The notes: generated from the letters alone by a model not told the origin. Shown: positions 45,615-60,912, counted from the stretch's first letter. The stretch is 64,000 bases of DNA from Eulemur rufifrons (GCF_041146395.1 NC_090986.1:44676001-44740000); one strand, 5' to 3'. A program made the numbers and translations.

Positions 45615-45725
45615 ACACCCTTTCTAAAGATCAAGAAACCAATGAATAGAGCAGTTAAGTGGCTTGCTTAAAGTTACATTGCATTGCAGTGATAGATTTA
45701 AGATTAGAACCTTGTTCTGTTGTAT
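45615..45725 (-). repeat. MIR SINE fragment, antisense
   Basis: 'ctaaagatcaagaaaccaat', 'agagcagttaagtggcttgc', 'ttaaagttacattgcattgc', 'agtgatagatttaagattag' and 'aaccttgttctgttg' follow the antisense MIR order. Confidence 0.65.
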
Positions 45726-46295
45726 TTTTAAGGTAGTCTTGCCTGTATAATAACATGACTACTCCTTGAAAAAAACTGTATACATGCAGAACTTTTCTTC
45801 ATGGAGTTAGAGTTACTTTAGACATGTCAGATTATTGCACAAGTATTAATCCTCACCACACTCCTTCTATAAAGTAAACAAACCACAATTAAGTAGGTAA
45901 TAGTTACTTGCTATAACTGTATTCTGTTTTAAACTGTATAACTGTTTAAAAAAGTAGAACACTAGTTTATTATAATCAGAATAATTAAAAGATAGAATTT
46001 TTGTTCCTGATGTGCATTGAATGCTTTATGATTCTCAAAAGGACACAATTGCATTCTGAAATTAGGAAAGTATAGCGCTTAGTATTGCTTAAACGAAATT
46101 GTCACATTTCAGGAAAAAGTACTGATGTGTCTAATCCTAGTTACTGACAATTATAATTGATAAATATAATTATCAGACAATAAAAAAATCTTAATGGCTG
46201 GATATGAAATAAAATTTGCTCTTAGCTAAATAAGCTTGCAGTGTACAACAAAGTACATAATGTTTTAGGTGTTTGTGTGTCCAAAAATGCCAAAT
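45726..46295. other. Unique AT-rich sequence
   Basis: Nothing recognised. Confidence 0.5.
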
Positions 46296-46297
46296 AA

Positions 46298-46395
46298 TGA
46301 AGGGTGTGTGTGTGTATACTATGTATATATATTTATATACACATACAAACATATGTGTATATTTATGTGTGTAAATACACATACATAATACATGA
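46298..46395. repeat. Compound TG/TA alternating purine-pyrimidine tract
   Basis: About 95 bp made almost wholly of alternating TG, TA and CA steps ('gggtgtgtgtgtgtat', 'tgtatatatatttatatac', 'acatacaaacatatgtgt'). It is an imperfect microsatellite that could form hairpins or Z-like DNA. The minus-strand open frame over it is an artefact of the repeat. Confidence 0.85.
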
Positions 46396-46670
46396 CATGT
46401 CAAGGAACAAATTTAAATTAGACAACATTGTGCAAGGGAAGTAAACATTTCTTGATTGATTGGATTTTTTGAGCTGTGCATACATGACTGCTATGCTTAT
46501 TGCTAATATATTCAGAATGAGGAGACTTGTCCTTCATGTGATTGAAAACATATGTTTTACACAACTTTTTATTTCTTCTATGTACTTAGCTTTTAACCTA
46601 AGAAGAAGAAATGCATAAATAGTTTAAATAGTTGATTCCTCTTGAGAACAGGTTTGTATAGACAGAATAC
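46396..46670. other. Unique AT-rich sequence
   Basis: Nothing recognised. Confidence 0.5.
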
Positions 46671-46674
46671 TTGA

Positions 46675-47245
46675 TAGCCCCAGGTGATGACTTTTGCCCT
46701 TCCTTGGAACTTTTCTGCCCTTTTTGTGGCTTTATTTTTCTAGTTTTAAGATTAGTAAAGCTGATCAACCTTCATTGTACCTTGAGGAAATGTCTTCGGT
46801 CTTATATGTTCCTTTATAGAAATGATGTAGATATCTAGAAACACTTGGTAAGATGATTTCTGGGAGGAGTAGCAATAAAATGTTCATTCCATGTGATTGT
46901 ATTCAGGATACCCTGCCAAATCAGAGGATTTTAAAATAAAGGTGGCATTAGTAGTATATGTTTCTGCAACCCAGGTACCCATCAGGTTTAATCTGCTTTA
47001 CAGCCTTGTTATAAACAATTTTGGCAAGTTTTATTATTTTGCTGTATGTTGAATAATTACTTCACGTTCTTCTGGAGAGATTGAAAACCTCATCACCTTA
47101 CATAAATATGCTAACAATTGAATTTACATGTGCCTATTTTATTGTCAATTGGTGCCAAACAAGTTTCATTCTGTTGTCCCAAGGTCTCTGATTGTGCCTT
47201 GCTATTATTATTTTGCATAGATTCCATGAGCCCTGACTACTATTT
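46675..47245. promoter_or_regulatory. Candidate conserved noncoding block
   Basis: Repeat-free, with 'gctttacagccttgttataa', 'acaattttggcaag', 'tgttgaataattacttcacg' and 'ggcattagtagtatatg'. The mix of SOX-like ACAAT, homeodomain TAATTA and CDX/HOX-like TTTATAA-type words, without repeat signatures, suggests regulatory DNA. Low confidence. Confidence 0.25.
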
Positions 47246-49585
47246 AGTAATATTAAATGATGTAACATAAATAGTGATGTACTGGCATGAGAATGATTTT
47301 GTGATATCTTCATTTTATGGATATAAATTATGATTACTAGTGATGGACCATCATCACCTAAGGTTCCGTAAAGTAATTGCTATGTTGATGCTTTCCTTAA
47401 TATATTTACTTTTCTTAAAGAGAAGCAGTGTCCTTTTATTTACTCATCATTTGTAGGTGGCTTTTAAAATAATGGTCTCTTAAAATCATATGCTTGAAAT
47501 GAAATTTTATACAATCTAAATTTTTTTCTACTCCTTTTGATGTTCTAATCTATCAGAATTTTCACTCATATGTGTGGACTAGATGGATTGTGTTCAGAAA
47601 TGCCAGTTCAGACCTGAATATTTATTAATCAAAAGAGGGGTATGGGAAAAAAAAGCACATTGATTTTAGAATAATTTATTCTAAACAAATTTGCACACTA
47701 GAACATGAAATAATTTCATTTAATCTGTACCAGTGTTTCATGAAAAATCTTAAATTGAAATGAAGCACCATAGGTGATCTGGTGAATTTCTCCACATTAT
47801 TTTCCATCACTCGTTTTTTTGTGTTCTCATACTTGAGATTTTTTTCAGCAATCTGAGGTGAATTCTTTTGCGGGACTAACTACATAAAAAAAATAACAAA
47901 GCTTTCCATATGCTTGTCATGCACATTCTGTTAAATTGAGTAAGGTAGCTGATTTTCATACTTAATTTATGTAACTTAAAAAAATCCCCAAAACGAAACA
48001 AAACCCAAACAGGTGGGTTTGTAGTGAAGAAATACAACAAGCGTTATTATTATAGGCTAGGACAATTCTTTTTCTATTACAAATTACTTGGATAGAATAA
48101 AGTAGACAGCTCATGCTGAGAAAACTGAAATGCAGAAAATGCAAGAGTTAAAGGACAGACAATACACTCAGATCCATGTCTCAGGCATGGATCTCTGAAA
48201 ATTACAATGAACCATCCAACTTGAATGAATAAAAAGCATGAGCTTATCTGTTGTTTGCTTTCAGTTTTGAAAGTCATTTTATAAATTGGGCATGCTAATG
48301 ATTTCATCTTTCTGATTAAATTTATAAAGTCATTTATTTCTCCTCTGTTAATTGTATTTGTAAGGGGCTAGTGGCAATTATTTTTATTGCTGAATACGTT
48401 TTTCCCTCATTTGAAGCACAGTTTTTTGTAAAGTAAAAATATTTATGATTATGTTGGCAGAGTCCATAGAAACATTTACTCATTTCCTTAGACTCTTTGA
48501 AAGTGATATCAACTTAAAGGTGCGTCTTCTCATAATTTAACACTTAACCTGAAATGTTTAGATCTTAATTTGAGAAATTCTAATTTGGGGTCCTAAATAT
48601 GTGTTTCCAAATAGGTATAATCTAGCTTTGCCAAGTATTATACAGTAAAATAAAATCCCTCATGTTACCAAACACATTTTCTAAATATTTAAATTGAATC
48701 AAATGCCTTCTTTTTATGCTAAAGTATATGCACTTCATAGAAAATTGATGCTTTTGAAAGGCACTTCTTCCTGTTTTTCCATTTAATTGACATAAAAGAA
48801 ATAGCATGTTTTCAGGAGCAGTGATTTTTGAGAGTGCTGATGCATTCATATATTTTAATTGTAGAAGTCCTGGACATGAGGAGTGTTTTGCATTAAATTC
48901 TGCACCTGATCACATGCCTGTTGGAAGGTTTCCAGAGTGTGGTCTGGAAGGGACTGTTACTTCCAACTTGTGCCACTGAAATTAAGATCTACTCCCCAGA
49001 GAAGACAAGTGAATTAACACAGTATGCTTTATGCACAGTGAAAACAAACTAATTTGGGTTACCTCTTTGCTTAGAACTGTAAAAAGTGCAATAGCATATA
49101 CCTGCAGCTGAGTAAGTGAACTCTGTTTTTTCTATTAAATATAGAATCAATGATTTACTACATGGCTTTGTTTTAGGTTCTTTTGAGATGCTAAGATTCT
49201 CTAAAAACTTGAGTTTTATGCTAACTGCACTCCAGAGCAACAGTCTCTTGCCTTTCCGTTTCCTCATTTTCAAATTTTTATTACACAAGCAATAGGCCAA
49301 TTGCTTCTAGCAAATAATTAACATTAAAAACCAGGAAACGCGCAGCCTACCTCTTTATACATATCAAACATATTTTAATAGAGAGAAATCATCAATGCCA
49401 TACACTAACAAATAAATAATAATCACTCAGACGTGAAGAAGTATTCAAAGACTAGAAGAGTTTGGTGATGAAGACAGGAGAAATAATAGAAATGTGCACC
49501 AGGGCTGTTGTTGTATCTTGTAGGGAATATCTAGAAAATTAGATTAATCAAGGAGCAGACATTTGGAAGAAAGTTTGTGTGAATG
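47246..49585. other. Unique AT-rich sequence
   Basis: No gene or recognised repeat. A perfect 9-bp hairpin stem lies at 48170-48194 (listed separately). The part 48870-49010 is locally less AT-rich and repeat-free. Confidence 0.45.
48170..48194. other. Perfect 9-bp inverted repeat (hairpin)
   Basis: 'agatccatg' (48170-48178) and 'catggatct' (48186-48194) are exact reverse complements around a 7-base loop. It is not followed by a T-run and no function is implied. Confidence 0.85.
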
Positions 49586-49589
49586 CCTG

Positions 49590-49800
49590 ACAGTCTTGCT
49601 CTTTCCCTCATTTCAAATGTTGGCAGGGTAGCAGGCAGCTCCAAGGGAAATGTGCTCCTTTCATACTTGAGTAATTGATGAATTGTATGCAATATGCAAA
49701 TGAGAATCCATAAATCTTATGAATGACAGCTTAATTTATGTGAGCCTTAATGAATGCAGGATTAGATTTTAATTAAATATCCTCAAAGGCACCCTGAGTA
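49590..49800. promoter_or_regulatory. Candidate conserved enhancer core
   Basis: Compact motif series in repeat-free DNA: octamer ATGCAAAT (49694-49701), CDX/HOX-like CCATAAATC (49708-49716), MEIS/TGIF-like TGACAG (49724-49729), OTX/PITX-like GGATTA (49759-49764) and TAATTAAAT (about 49769-49777). Spacing is tight (under 90 bp). The surrounding 'ggcagggtagcaggcagc' is not a known repeat. The motif names describe sequence words, not proven binding. Confidence 0.35.
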
Positions 49801-53292
<3,492 letters not shown>

Positions 53293-55835
53293 AAACACCC
53301 AGATTCTTAGTTATTATGTCAATCGCAAGTCAGCATCAAATGGGGTTTTCAGCATTACTGTTCAGATACCTATTTGTGCTGTCTGAAGTTATGAAGTATC
53401 TTGAAACATAACACCAAATATTTATGGTATCATGTTAACTAAAACACATTCTAATAGCTTTTGTTTTATTTAGAATAGATATATGTATAGCTGTTTCTGG
53501 TTTTAATACCACGATCCAAGAAAAAATATGAAAACAAATCTGGAAACTCAGCACATTCTGGATCCTCTGCATTTAGATGGTATTGGGGCCATTCCTTTGC
53601 AAAGTCTTCTAACAAGCCTTATTCTAAACCTAACCTCTGCTTGGAAGCATTGAGGGAAGGAGCAGTGTGGACCCACCTCTTCTCCTTGGGCCACATCCCC
53701 AAATTCATCCTAGTTTTTCTGTGAGAAAACCAAGAATAGTATATTTAATCTCATGGCATGCATGTAGACACCAGACTCAAACTTTTAAGGTCATGCTAAC
53801 AAGCAACAACTGAAACCTTTACCTCCTGATTCAAAATCCTTACTCTTTTCTCATCTTGTGAAACTGAATGCTGCTGTGTGACTGACCTTTCAGTTCTTTA
53901 TCAACATATTTAGAGCTATTGTTTCTAGGAAGATGAAAAGATAAATGAGAAAATCAGCTTCGGGATGATTTTGAAAGCATAAAAATTTTTACATTGATAT
54001 GAGTCATGCTTACTATGACGATGTTTTTCAAGTATTATTATCTTGGAGTACCCCCCCCCCACCACCATTTCCAAGTTCTATCATGAAAATTATTAAATGA
54101 AGGATTTGTTTGGTGTTTGGTATGATTTTGTCATTAGTGAGTGCAATTGAGAAGCCATAGAAATTTCACGTATAGGAGACTTGTTATATTCTATTTCATA
54201 GTCATTAAAAGACAATGTTGATTTATGAATTTTTTAAAAGAAAACAAGTAATTGTATAGCTTCTATACAAAGACATAAAATCTCATAGGGAATCTGCATT
54301 CATTGGCAGTTTCAACAAACTTCAAGTGGCCAGTTAGTGTGGCAGGAGACAAAAACAAAACTTATAGAACTTCTTAAAGTCACCCAGCATGTCACTAAGA
54401 AAAAGCAAAAGGAAGATGGTTTTCTCAATTTCATTCTGGCTATATTACCTATTTATGATATGGAAGCTCACTTATAGCACATGGCATATGCTGGTTATAT
54501 ACTGCTAAGGAATATTACTTTCTAATAGATAAATTATTCAGAGTAATGATTAATGTACTGGAGTAAAGATAACTTAAAGGTGTAGACTTATAATTGTCTA
54601 AGAGCATAATTTCTAACCCTATTCTTAAAATAAATATCATTATAATTAGATATACTATTCAAAAGGATTAATGCACTTAGGTGTATATTCATAACTTTAA
54701 GAGTCTATAATATACCATTCAGGAAGTAAAATGCTTTATTTAACATGCTGTTAAGAACTTTCATCTAAACTCTTATTTTTAAAATGGATATTACATTTCT
54801 TTTTTTTTCCGACAAACTCTTGGGAAAGAAAAAATGTTATAGAAATTTCTTAATTTATTTCATGATATCACACAAAATAAATAACAATCTAACTTAGATT
54901 GCACTGCAAATATAGTGAAACAAAATTGGGAGAAGATGAGGCCTAGCTCTTTTTTATTCTTCATTTGACTATTAATGAATATTTCAGTTCTTTTGAAATA
55001 GTGGCTTGAAAATGAAAAAAATATTAATAGATAGACTTTTATTAATAATTATAACATTGCTATCAGAAGCCTCTAAAACCAAGCTGCTTTAAATGTATGC
55101 AAAGTCAGATAATTGCAGAATTTGGAATACCCCTAGTTACCAAGTGAGTAAATTGCCATTTAAGTGTTTGGCCCTTTAATTCAGAGCTCTTAGTAGATGA
55201 AAATATGTTCATCTCTTACCTCCCCTAGTGATAATTATAATTGTATTGTTGGATCACATTTCTTTACTCTTGTGTAATTTAGCTCTGTCAGCATTAATCT
55301 CTTGGCTGTTCACATCCGTGGAACTAAATGTCTGCTTAATATTATGTAGGTTAGGTGGTTGTCATCCTAGTTGGGGAAAAAACAATGAAAAAATTTACCG
55401 TGATGTTAGGCAAATGTACTATGGGGGTACCAGGCCTAATATCTGAACATTTACACTATAGTGAAATCATGTTTGGAAATAGATTTTTACTTTCTTCAAA
55501 CAAAGGATCAGTGATGGGTTTGCTTCTTAAACATCCATGGGTTACCTTTCCGTATTTTTCTAACTGATAATTTATTATTTGTTCTACAATATTTATAACA
55601 GGAAATAGCTGTGGATCATCAAATAAAAGAGAAATGCTTTTTATAATGCAAATTTATATTTTTCTTTTAGGATGTGATAATAGTTACATTTATCTGGGTG
55701 TAGAAACATTCTGACAGGTGTGAGGGATAACTGCTTAATATAAACTCACTACTGCAAGAAAATGAACCTTTTGATAAAGACATTTTAGTACTGATAAGTA
55801 AAGTTCAGAGAACATAATTGTCTGCTATTATGTAT
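53293..55835. other. Unique sequence
   Basis: A C-run of about eleven lies at 54051-54061, followed by 'accaccacc'. The part 53480-53720 is locally less AT-rich and repeat-free. No gene or recognised repeat. Confidence 0.45.
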
Positions 55836-55839
55836 CATG

Positions 55840-56045
55840 TTATTACCTTTAGATTGAACTTGTTCTTTTATATGGATAGCAAAGCACTGACAAAGGGAGC
55901 CGAAAGTAGGCATTTGTATGATGCACCTTTAGCTGCAACGTTATCTTTACATCAACGACCAGTTAGCAGGCAAGGATTCATATTTCATTAAAATCCCGAT
56001 AGCACTCTTTACAGAATCTGAAAATTTAAACACTCTGGAGTGCTT
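55840..56045. other. CpG-retaining unique block
   Basis: Several CpGs ('ggagccgaaagtagg', 'gctgcaacgttatc', 'catcaacgaccag', 'aatcccgatagc') in about 120 bp of repeat-free DNA, with 'cattaaaatccc'. Could be conserved noncoding sequence; no frame. Confidence 0.25.
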
Positions 56046-56094
56046 TGGAATTTTAAATGAATGATTTTCATTTATATTACATTTTAATTTAGTT

Positions 56095-56288
56095 AGTCAA
56101 ACACATTTGTTAGACATGATTATGGGCTGAGCCTTGAACTAGACATTATGGCTGAAAATAGGGCAGCAAGGTGTGTCTTTTGCCTGAGAGAGAGAATACA
56201 TCATATTTGGAAATTGCAAAGTGTGCTGTGCACAGGAAAAGATTTAAGATTTAGTAAGACAGAATACAAATAAATATTATGGATAGGT
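56095..56288 (-). repeat. L2 LINE 3' part, antisense
   Basis: 'gattatgggctgagccttga', 'actagacattatggctgaaa', 'atagggcagcaaggtgtgtc', 'tttgcctgagagagagaata' and 'gtaagacagaatacaaataa' fit antisense L2 ('ggcactgttctagg', 'gatacagcagtgaac', 'gggggagacagac'). Confidence 0.5.
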
Positions 56289-56289
56289 C

Positions 56290-56670
56290 AGTAGAAATCC
56301 AAACTTCTTACACTGCCTCTTGGACTCTGTTGCTTTCTTTTTCCCCTGTCATATGCTAAAATCCAGCCATACTGGCTTTCCTTTGGTTTCCTGATCAGAC
56401 TTAGGCCCTTTGCACTCACCAGTCCATTTGTTGGAACATCTTCCTATGATTTTCCCATAGGTGGTAACCACTGCCACCTCTGCCCAGCCATAGCTTATAA
56501 CTTCTTAATATTTAAGTCTCACCTTCTTAGAGAAGGCTTCTCTATCATACTAATCTAAAGAAAGCATTTTAAGTCTATTTATCTGTTTATTTTTCGTCTT
56601 TCTCCACCCAGATTCTTCTCCAATACATAAAAATCTCTCAATCAATGTTGTTGAAAAAATGAGTAAACAA
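56290..56670 (+). repeat. L2 LINE 3' region, sense, long
   Basis: Text in L2 order: 'atccagccatactggctttc', 'aggccctttgcactcaccag', 'ttgttggaacatcttcctat', 'cactgccacctctgcccagc', 'ttaagtctcaccttcttaga', 'gaaggcttctctatcatact', 'tccaatacataaaaatctct', 'gttgttgaaaaaatgagtaa'. The 'ggccctttgcac' and 'tcttagagaaggcttc' phrases are diagnostic. Confidence 0.75.
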
Positions 56671-56814
56671 AAAAGACACATGCAGGACTAAAGTTGGAAA
56701 CATTCAATATAATTCAGTGAGGCTTCCTGGGGAGGTCACTTTTTAAATCCGTTTTTGATGGAAGGAGAAATGATACTCCTAGACTCACAAATAATGGACA
56801 CTGTGAGCGTTTTA
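56671..56814. other. Unique sequence
   Basis: Spacer; a G-run 'aggggggaaaaa' at 56813-56825 marks its end. Confidence 0.4.
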
Positions 56815-56945
56815 GGGGGGAAAAAGCACTCCTTAAATCATTGTTTGAGTGTGACAAAGTCATAACATTTAACCAAAATGTTTGTACCCCCATGATATCC
56901 TGAAATAAATAAATAAATAAGTAAATGAAAATACAAGTAATTGTA
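56815..56945 (+). repeat. Possible short L1 3' tail
   Basis: 'accaaaatgtttgtaccccc' followed by 'atgatatcctgaaataaata' and an (AAAT)n-like tail resembles lineage-specific primate L1 3' ends. Only about 120 bp is present, consistent with severe 5' truncation. It is the only L1-like sequence I can see in the window. The assignment is from memory of similar ends. Confidence 0.4.
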
Positions 56946-57148
56946 TGATACATAAAAAACATGGAGGCTGTGAGCACAGTGCAGAAAGTGTCAGGCAGCT
57001 TTGACTTCTGGAAGAGAATCTATGCCTGCTCTATGCTTGAAATTGTAATGTGAACTGAAAGTCAAATTGGTGAGAAATTTGGGGTGTTAAAGTTTGTAAA
57101 GAAGCTGAAAGGCCAAAAGAAGAGGCTTGGGCATGCTACAGTAATACA
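56946..57148. other. Unique sequence
   Basis: Nothing recognised. Confidence 0.45.
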
Positions 57149-57149
57149 T

Positions 57150-57425
57150 GAAATCTACTTTATTCCTTTAACAGCAAATCCTATGATGAAATAAGCCATT
57201 CTAATATTAGGTCAAAGGCAACTTTCCAAAGATGGCCTACAAAGGTTTCATTTATTTTTGTACCTAAGAAATAGCAGCAGAGGTTGCATTCACACAGAAG
57301 AAGGAGCCTTTTTTAAATGCAAATACTCATAATTTAAGCTTTTAACCTTAATTATCAATTAAATTCTTGCCGGGTTTAGTTGATTGTTGAAAGCAAACTA
57401 CTACAGAGTGTCCATGGCTGGGGTG
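57150..57425. promoter_or_regulatory. Candidate conserved enhancer core
   Basis: Repeat-free block with exact octamer ATGCAAAT (57317-57324), TAATTA (57349-57354) and CAATTAAA (57356-57363) within 50 bp, flanked by 'agcagcagaggttgcattc' and 'gtccatggctggggtgatgg'. The tight POU/homeodomain spacing resembles forebrain-type enhancers of vertebrates. No frame and no repeat. Confidence 0.35.
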
Positions 57426-57755
57426 ATGGGTTTAAATGTCAATGGAAGGAGCAAGAATGCCAGCAGAAAAAAAGCTCTAGTGAAAACGAAGGCATGAGGG
57501 CTGCCAAATTATAACTTTCTTAAAGCTTGCTTTGGCTGTTACTCAAAACCCTCTTGCCTGATAATTTTTACTCTAAAAGCGATGAGTAGAATGGTTAGGA
57601 GTAGGGAATGTTGATAGAACAGCGAGTTATCAGGGTAACATGAGATCCTAAGGAAATAAGCACCTAATTAATGACATAGGAAAGAAATGAAAAAGAAACA
57701 ATACATTTGAATACATGACGAATTGTACTTGGCGATGGAGATTATGATGGAAAGA
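57426..57755. other. Unique sequence
   Basis: Repeat-free continuation of the block above; no gene. Confidence 0.4.
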
Positions 57756-57759
57756 GTAA

Positions 57760-58245
57760 TAGAATTTCAGGTTAGAAAGAGCCCTCAGCAGTGAATGAGC
57801 TAAAACCTGTATCAAATGCCAGTGCCAATGTTGCAGTATCCTTGATAAATGGAGTAAATTGTCTAGCTTCTGCTTGACCAATGAAGGGACAAGGATCTCA
57901 GAGGAAGATAATTTTTTTTTCATCTAACTGTCAACAAGCCCTTCCTTATGTTTGGCCACAATATTCTATCTGCGAACTCAGAAGTGAAAGGAATAAATTT
58001 AATCTGTTTTTTATTTGGTTACCTTTTATTAAATATTTTAAGGTTCCTGTTTTGTTCTAATCTCCTAACATTTTTATTTTCCATACGGACCCTATCCTCT
58101 CTTTCCTTCATCATTTTCTCTGGACTTTGAACCCTGGGGTTGTTCTTTTCCAAGAATATCCTAGTTGATCAATGATCTTTTCAAACATTGGGACACAAGG
58201 TTCAACAGAGTCCTTGGATAGCCACAAACGAGGTCTGAAAGACAT
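57760..58245 (+). repeat. L3/CR1-type LINE, sense
   Basis: Ancient CR1-like text in order: 'tagaaagagccctcagcagt', 'gcttctgcttgaccaatgaa', 'actgtcaacaagcccttcct', 'tatgtttgg', 'attaaatattttaaggttcc', 'ttccttcatcattttctctg', 'gactttgaac', 'ttgatcaatgatcttttcaa', 'acattgggacacaaggttca', 'acagagtcctt', 'gaggtctgaaag'. These parallel 'gttcttccttatg', 'caaatatttgaagacagc', 'ccatcctggtcgccctcctc', 'tgtcaatgtccttcctaaaa', 'ggcacccagaactgaac'. A T-run at 57910-57919 and insertions break it. Confidence 0.5.
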
Positions 58246-58735
58246 GATCTCCTTGGTTCTGGTTACTCCAGTTAGCACTTATTACTTAATATCTGTGTTT
58301 TCATTTAGTGTAATTTTTTTTTTTTTTTACTGCTAATACCAGATTTTTTTTTGGCTCAAGAAAGGAAGGACGTTAGATCTAAAGATTTGAATGATGAGGT
58401 TATGATTAATATGGCAAGTCTCAAATGTAGGTCAGTGGGATACATCAAAATACAGGCTACCACTAAATGCCTAAATGGCAGGAATCTGAAGAAAATTGGA
58501 TCTCTTTTTCTTTGATTTTATATTTCCCTCCCCTTAGAGTTATGAAATGGACAGTATAATATAAATTATGATGGAAAACTTAAATGGAATGGAATGAAAA
58601 AAGCATAAAAAGTGTAAACGAGAAACAAATCTAAGAGATGGAGTTATACCTGGATATGAGATAATATAAATGAAATCTTTATAATTCTTGATTCTTTGTC
58701 TTTTGGAAACTAAATGCCAGGCACAGAGGCTAGAA
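58246..58735. other. Unique sequence with T-runs
   Basis: T-run at 58315-58329. No gene or firm repeat. Confidence 0.45.
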
Positions 58736-58740
58736 TTAAT

Positions 58741-58804
58741 GTGTGTGTGTGTGTGTGTAGTGGTGTGTGCGTGTGTGTGTGTGTGTGTGTGATTACACAC
58801 ACAG
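58741..58804. repeat. Interrupted (TG)n microsatellite with complementary CA cap
   Basis: (GT)9, then 'agtg', a shorter GT run, 'gcg', then about (GT)10, then 'gattacacacacag'. The CA run after the TG run is its reverse complement, so a hairpin is possible. The minus-strand frame here reads as a histidine/threonine run and is not a gene. Confidence 0.95.
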
Positions 58805-59350
58805 GTCCTTGCAATATCTGAGAGACTATGTTTTCATTTCTGGTCACCACCTTAGCAAACTAATCAATGAGGCATGAACTGCTATCTGCAGTGAAAGAAA
58901 TGAAAAATAAACCAGAGATAATCCCTCAGTTAAAAGGTTATTCTGTGTGATAAAAGCTATTTTGTTAATTTATTTACTTACTGGTACAGTGAGATAAAGT
59001 GAAAGTACAATTAGGGAATTCTTTTTGAAAGAATTTTAAAGGGCAATGATGACTTAATATTTTGTATTATTTGATTGACACTTAAGAGCATTTTTAAACT
59101 AAAATTTCTTGTAACATATAAAATCCTTTATTATTTTCCTTAATTTCCTATTTTAAATATTGTAGGTATTTATATAATTGATTACTGAATAAAAATGAAA
59201 ACAAGTCTTTAGATGAATCCTTAACATTTTATATCTATTAATTTAATGAAGGATAATATTTTTTGAAAAGACTATGTATTTTAATGTTTTCTGTTAATCA
59301 TATGTATGATATATACTTTTTAAAAAATTATTAATTTGTTCCTTCTCTAG
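58805..59350. other. Unique AT-rich sequence
   Basis: Nothing recognised. Confidence 0.5.
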
Positions 59351-59354
59351 CTGA

Positions 59355-60070
59355 TTCATCCAACAAACATAGTATTAATTGTCTCCTTGTTACCAGACTA
59401 TTGAATTCTGGGGAAAGGGAGATGTATAGAACATAATTACTGCACTTAAAGACTTTGTATGCTTAGACAAAAATAATATATATTAACAGAATATTATATT
59501 AGTAGGGTAAGGGTTATTATATATTTCCTGGTACTATGGAAGCAGAGGGAAGTTGGTGAGCAATGTGTACCTGGGAAGATTAGGGAAATGGTCGATGAAA
59601 CTTGGTGTAGGGTTTCTCACATGTGCAATTGAAGGAAAGGGCATTCCAGGCAGAAGGATTAGCATCTGTGAAGCATGAATATATGAAAGTAATTAGATAC
59701 CAACTACTGAGTGAGGGTGGGAAAGTTATGAGAAATTATACCTGAAAGGAAATGAGGGGTTAGATTTTGAAGGGTCGTGTATGCTCAGAAATTTGGCAAA
59801 CTTTTAGATTTGCAGAAGGCTCTCAAGTTGTTATAATGTGATTTCTATATGGATCACTTAGGTCAGCATTGAAAATACTATAGGAACAGAAGGGAAAGGA
59901 ACTAAGGCAGGAGCAATGTGAATGAAGAAGAGAGTTGGGAGATATAAGCAGAATCAATAGAAGCTGGTGACTGTTGAGGTGAAAAGTGGAAAAGTACACT
60001 AAAAATAGAAGGAGGAATTGGGATGACTCCCTAGTTTCTGGCTTTGGGGATCGGGTGAATGGCGGTTTAT
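59355..60070 (-). repeat. L2 LINE 3' region, antisense, longest copy
   Basis: About 700 bp of antisense L2 in order: 'tccaacaaacatagtattaa', 'tggaagcagagggaagttgg', 'ggaaagggcattccaggcag', 'aaggattagcatctgtgaag', 'gaaatgaggggttagatttt', 'aggcaggagcaatgtgaat', 'attgggatgactccctagtt', 'tctggctttggggatcgggt', 'gaatggcgg'. The last phrases closely match the family's 'gatgactcccaggtttctgg', 'gggtggatggtgg'. Noncoding. Confidence 0.8.
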
Positions 60071-60830
60071 TATCAGAGATATGGAATGCAATAGGTAACG
60101 AAATGCAGGTTTAAGGTGGAAAATAAGATATTTATGTTATACATGTTGAATTTGAAGTGGTTTGCAATGTTCATATGTCCATTCTGTAGAAAGAAGAATT
60201 TGGAACTCAAGAGAAAAAGGAAAATACCATTTCTGTATTCCCAGAAGTTTGTTTTAATCATTGATGAGTTAAACATCAATTTCATTTCTAAGCTGATCTA
60301 AAATTGAGGAACACAAAGTTTTCAGTCTAACAATTAGAGTTTTTGTTGTATTTTCAGAAAAAAACAACCAAAGAAAATTATTTTAAAGAGCCCATTCTCC
60401 CACTAAAGAGAAAGTTGTCTTTTTAATTATATAGTCTGTTTCATATCCTTTTCTCATTGGAAATACTTTTCATTTATATACTCCATTCACCAAAAGATAG
60501 CTATTAAAATGAGTTATTTTAATAGGTATCAACAGCTATTAAAATTCCTACAGAATGCCTTCACTCAGACAAATCAGGCAGGGCAGGAGGAAGAATAGTG
60601 GCATTGAGGTAGAAACGAGAAGAAGATAATGGCACAAATATAGGAAACCACTTTTAGGTTGGAAGAATATACCCTTAAACAGCGCAGAATACACTATCAT
60701 CTTTTTCCTTTGCTCTCGTTGTTCACATTCTTCTCATTAAACACACTAGGATAATATTAGCTTCTTTGACTATTTCAGGTTTTAAAAGTTTATCTGCTTT
60801 AGTACCCCTTGAGGGTGTCAAGGAAGGGGA
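60071..60830. other. Unique AT-rich sequence
   Basis: Nothing recognised; no gene. Confidence 0.5.
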
Positions 60831-60831
60831 C

Positions 60832-60912
60832 ATGTGGATTCCAAAAGGTTAAGTGACTTGTCAAGGTCACACATCTAATAAGTGACAGCTTCTGTCTTTT
60901 GATCCATGGCAA
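60832..60912 (-). repeat. MIR SINE fragment, antisense
   Basis: 'aaaaggttaagtgacttgtc', 'aaggtcacacatctaataag' and 'tgacagcttctgtcttttga' are the antisense MIR core. Confidence 0.8.
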
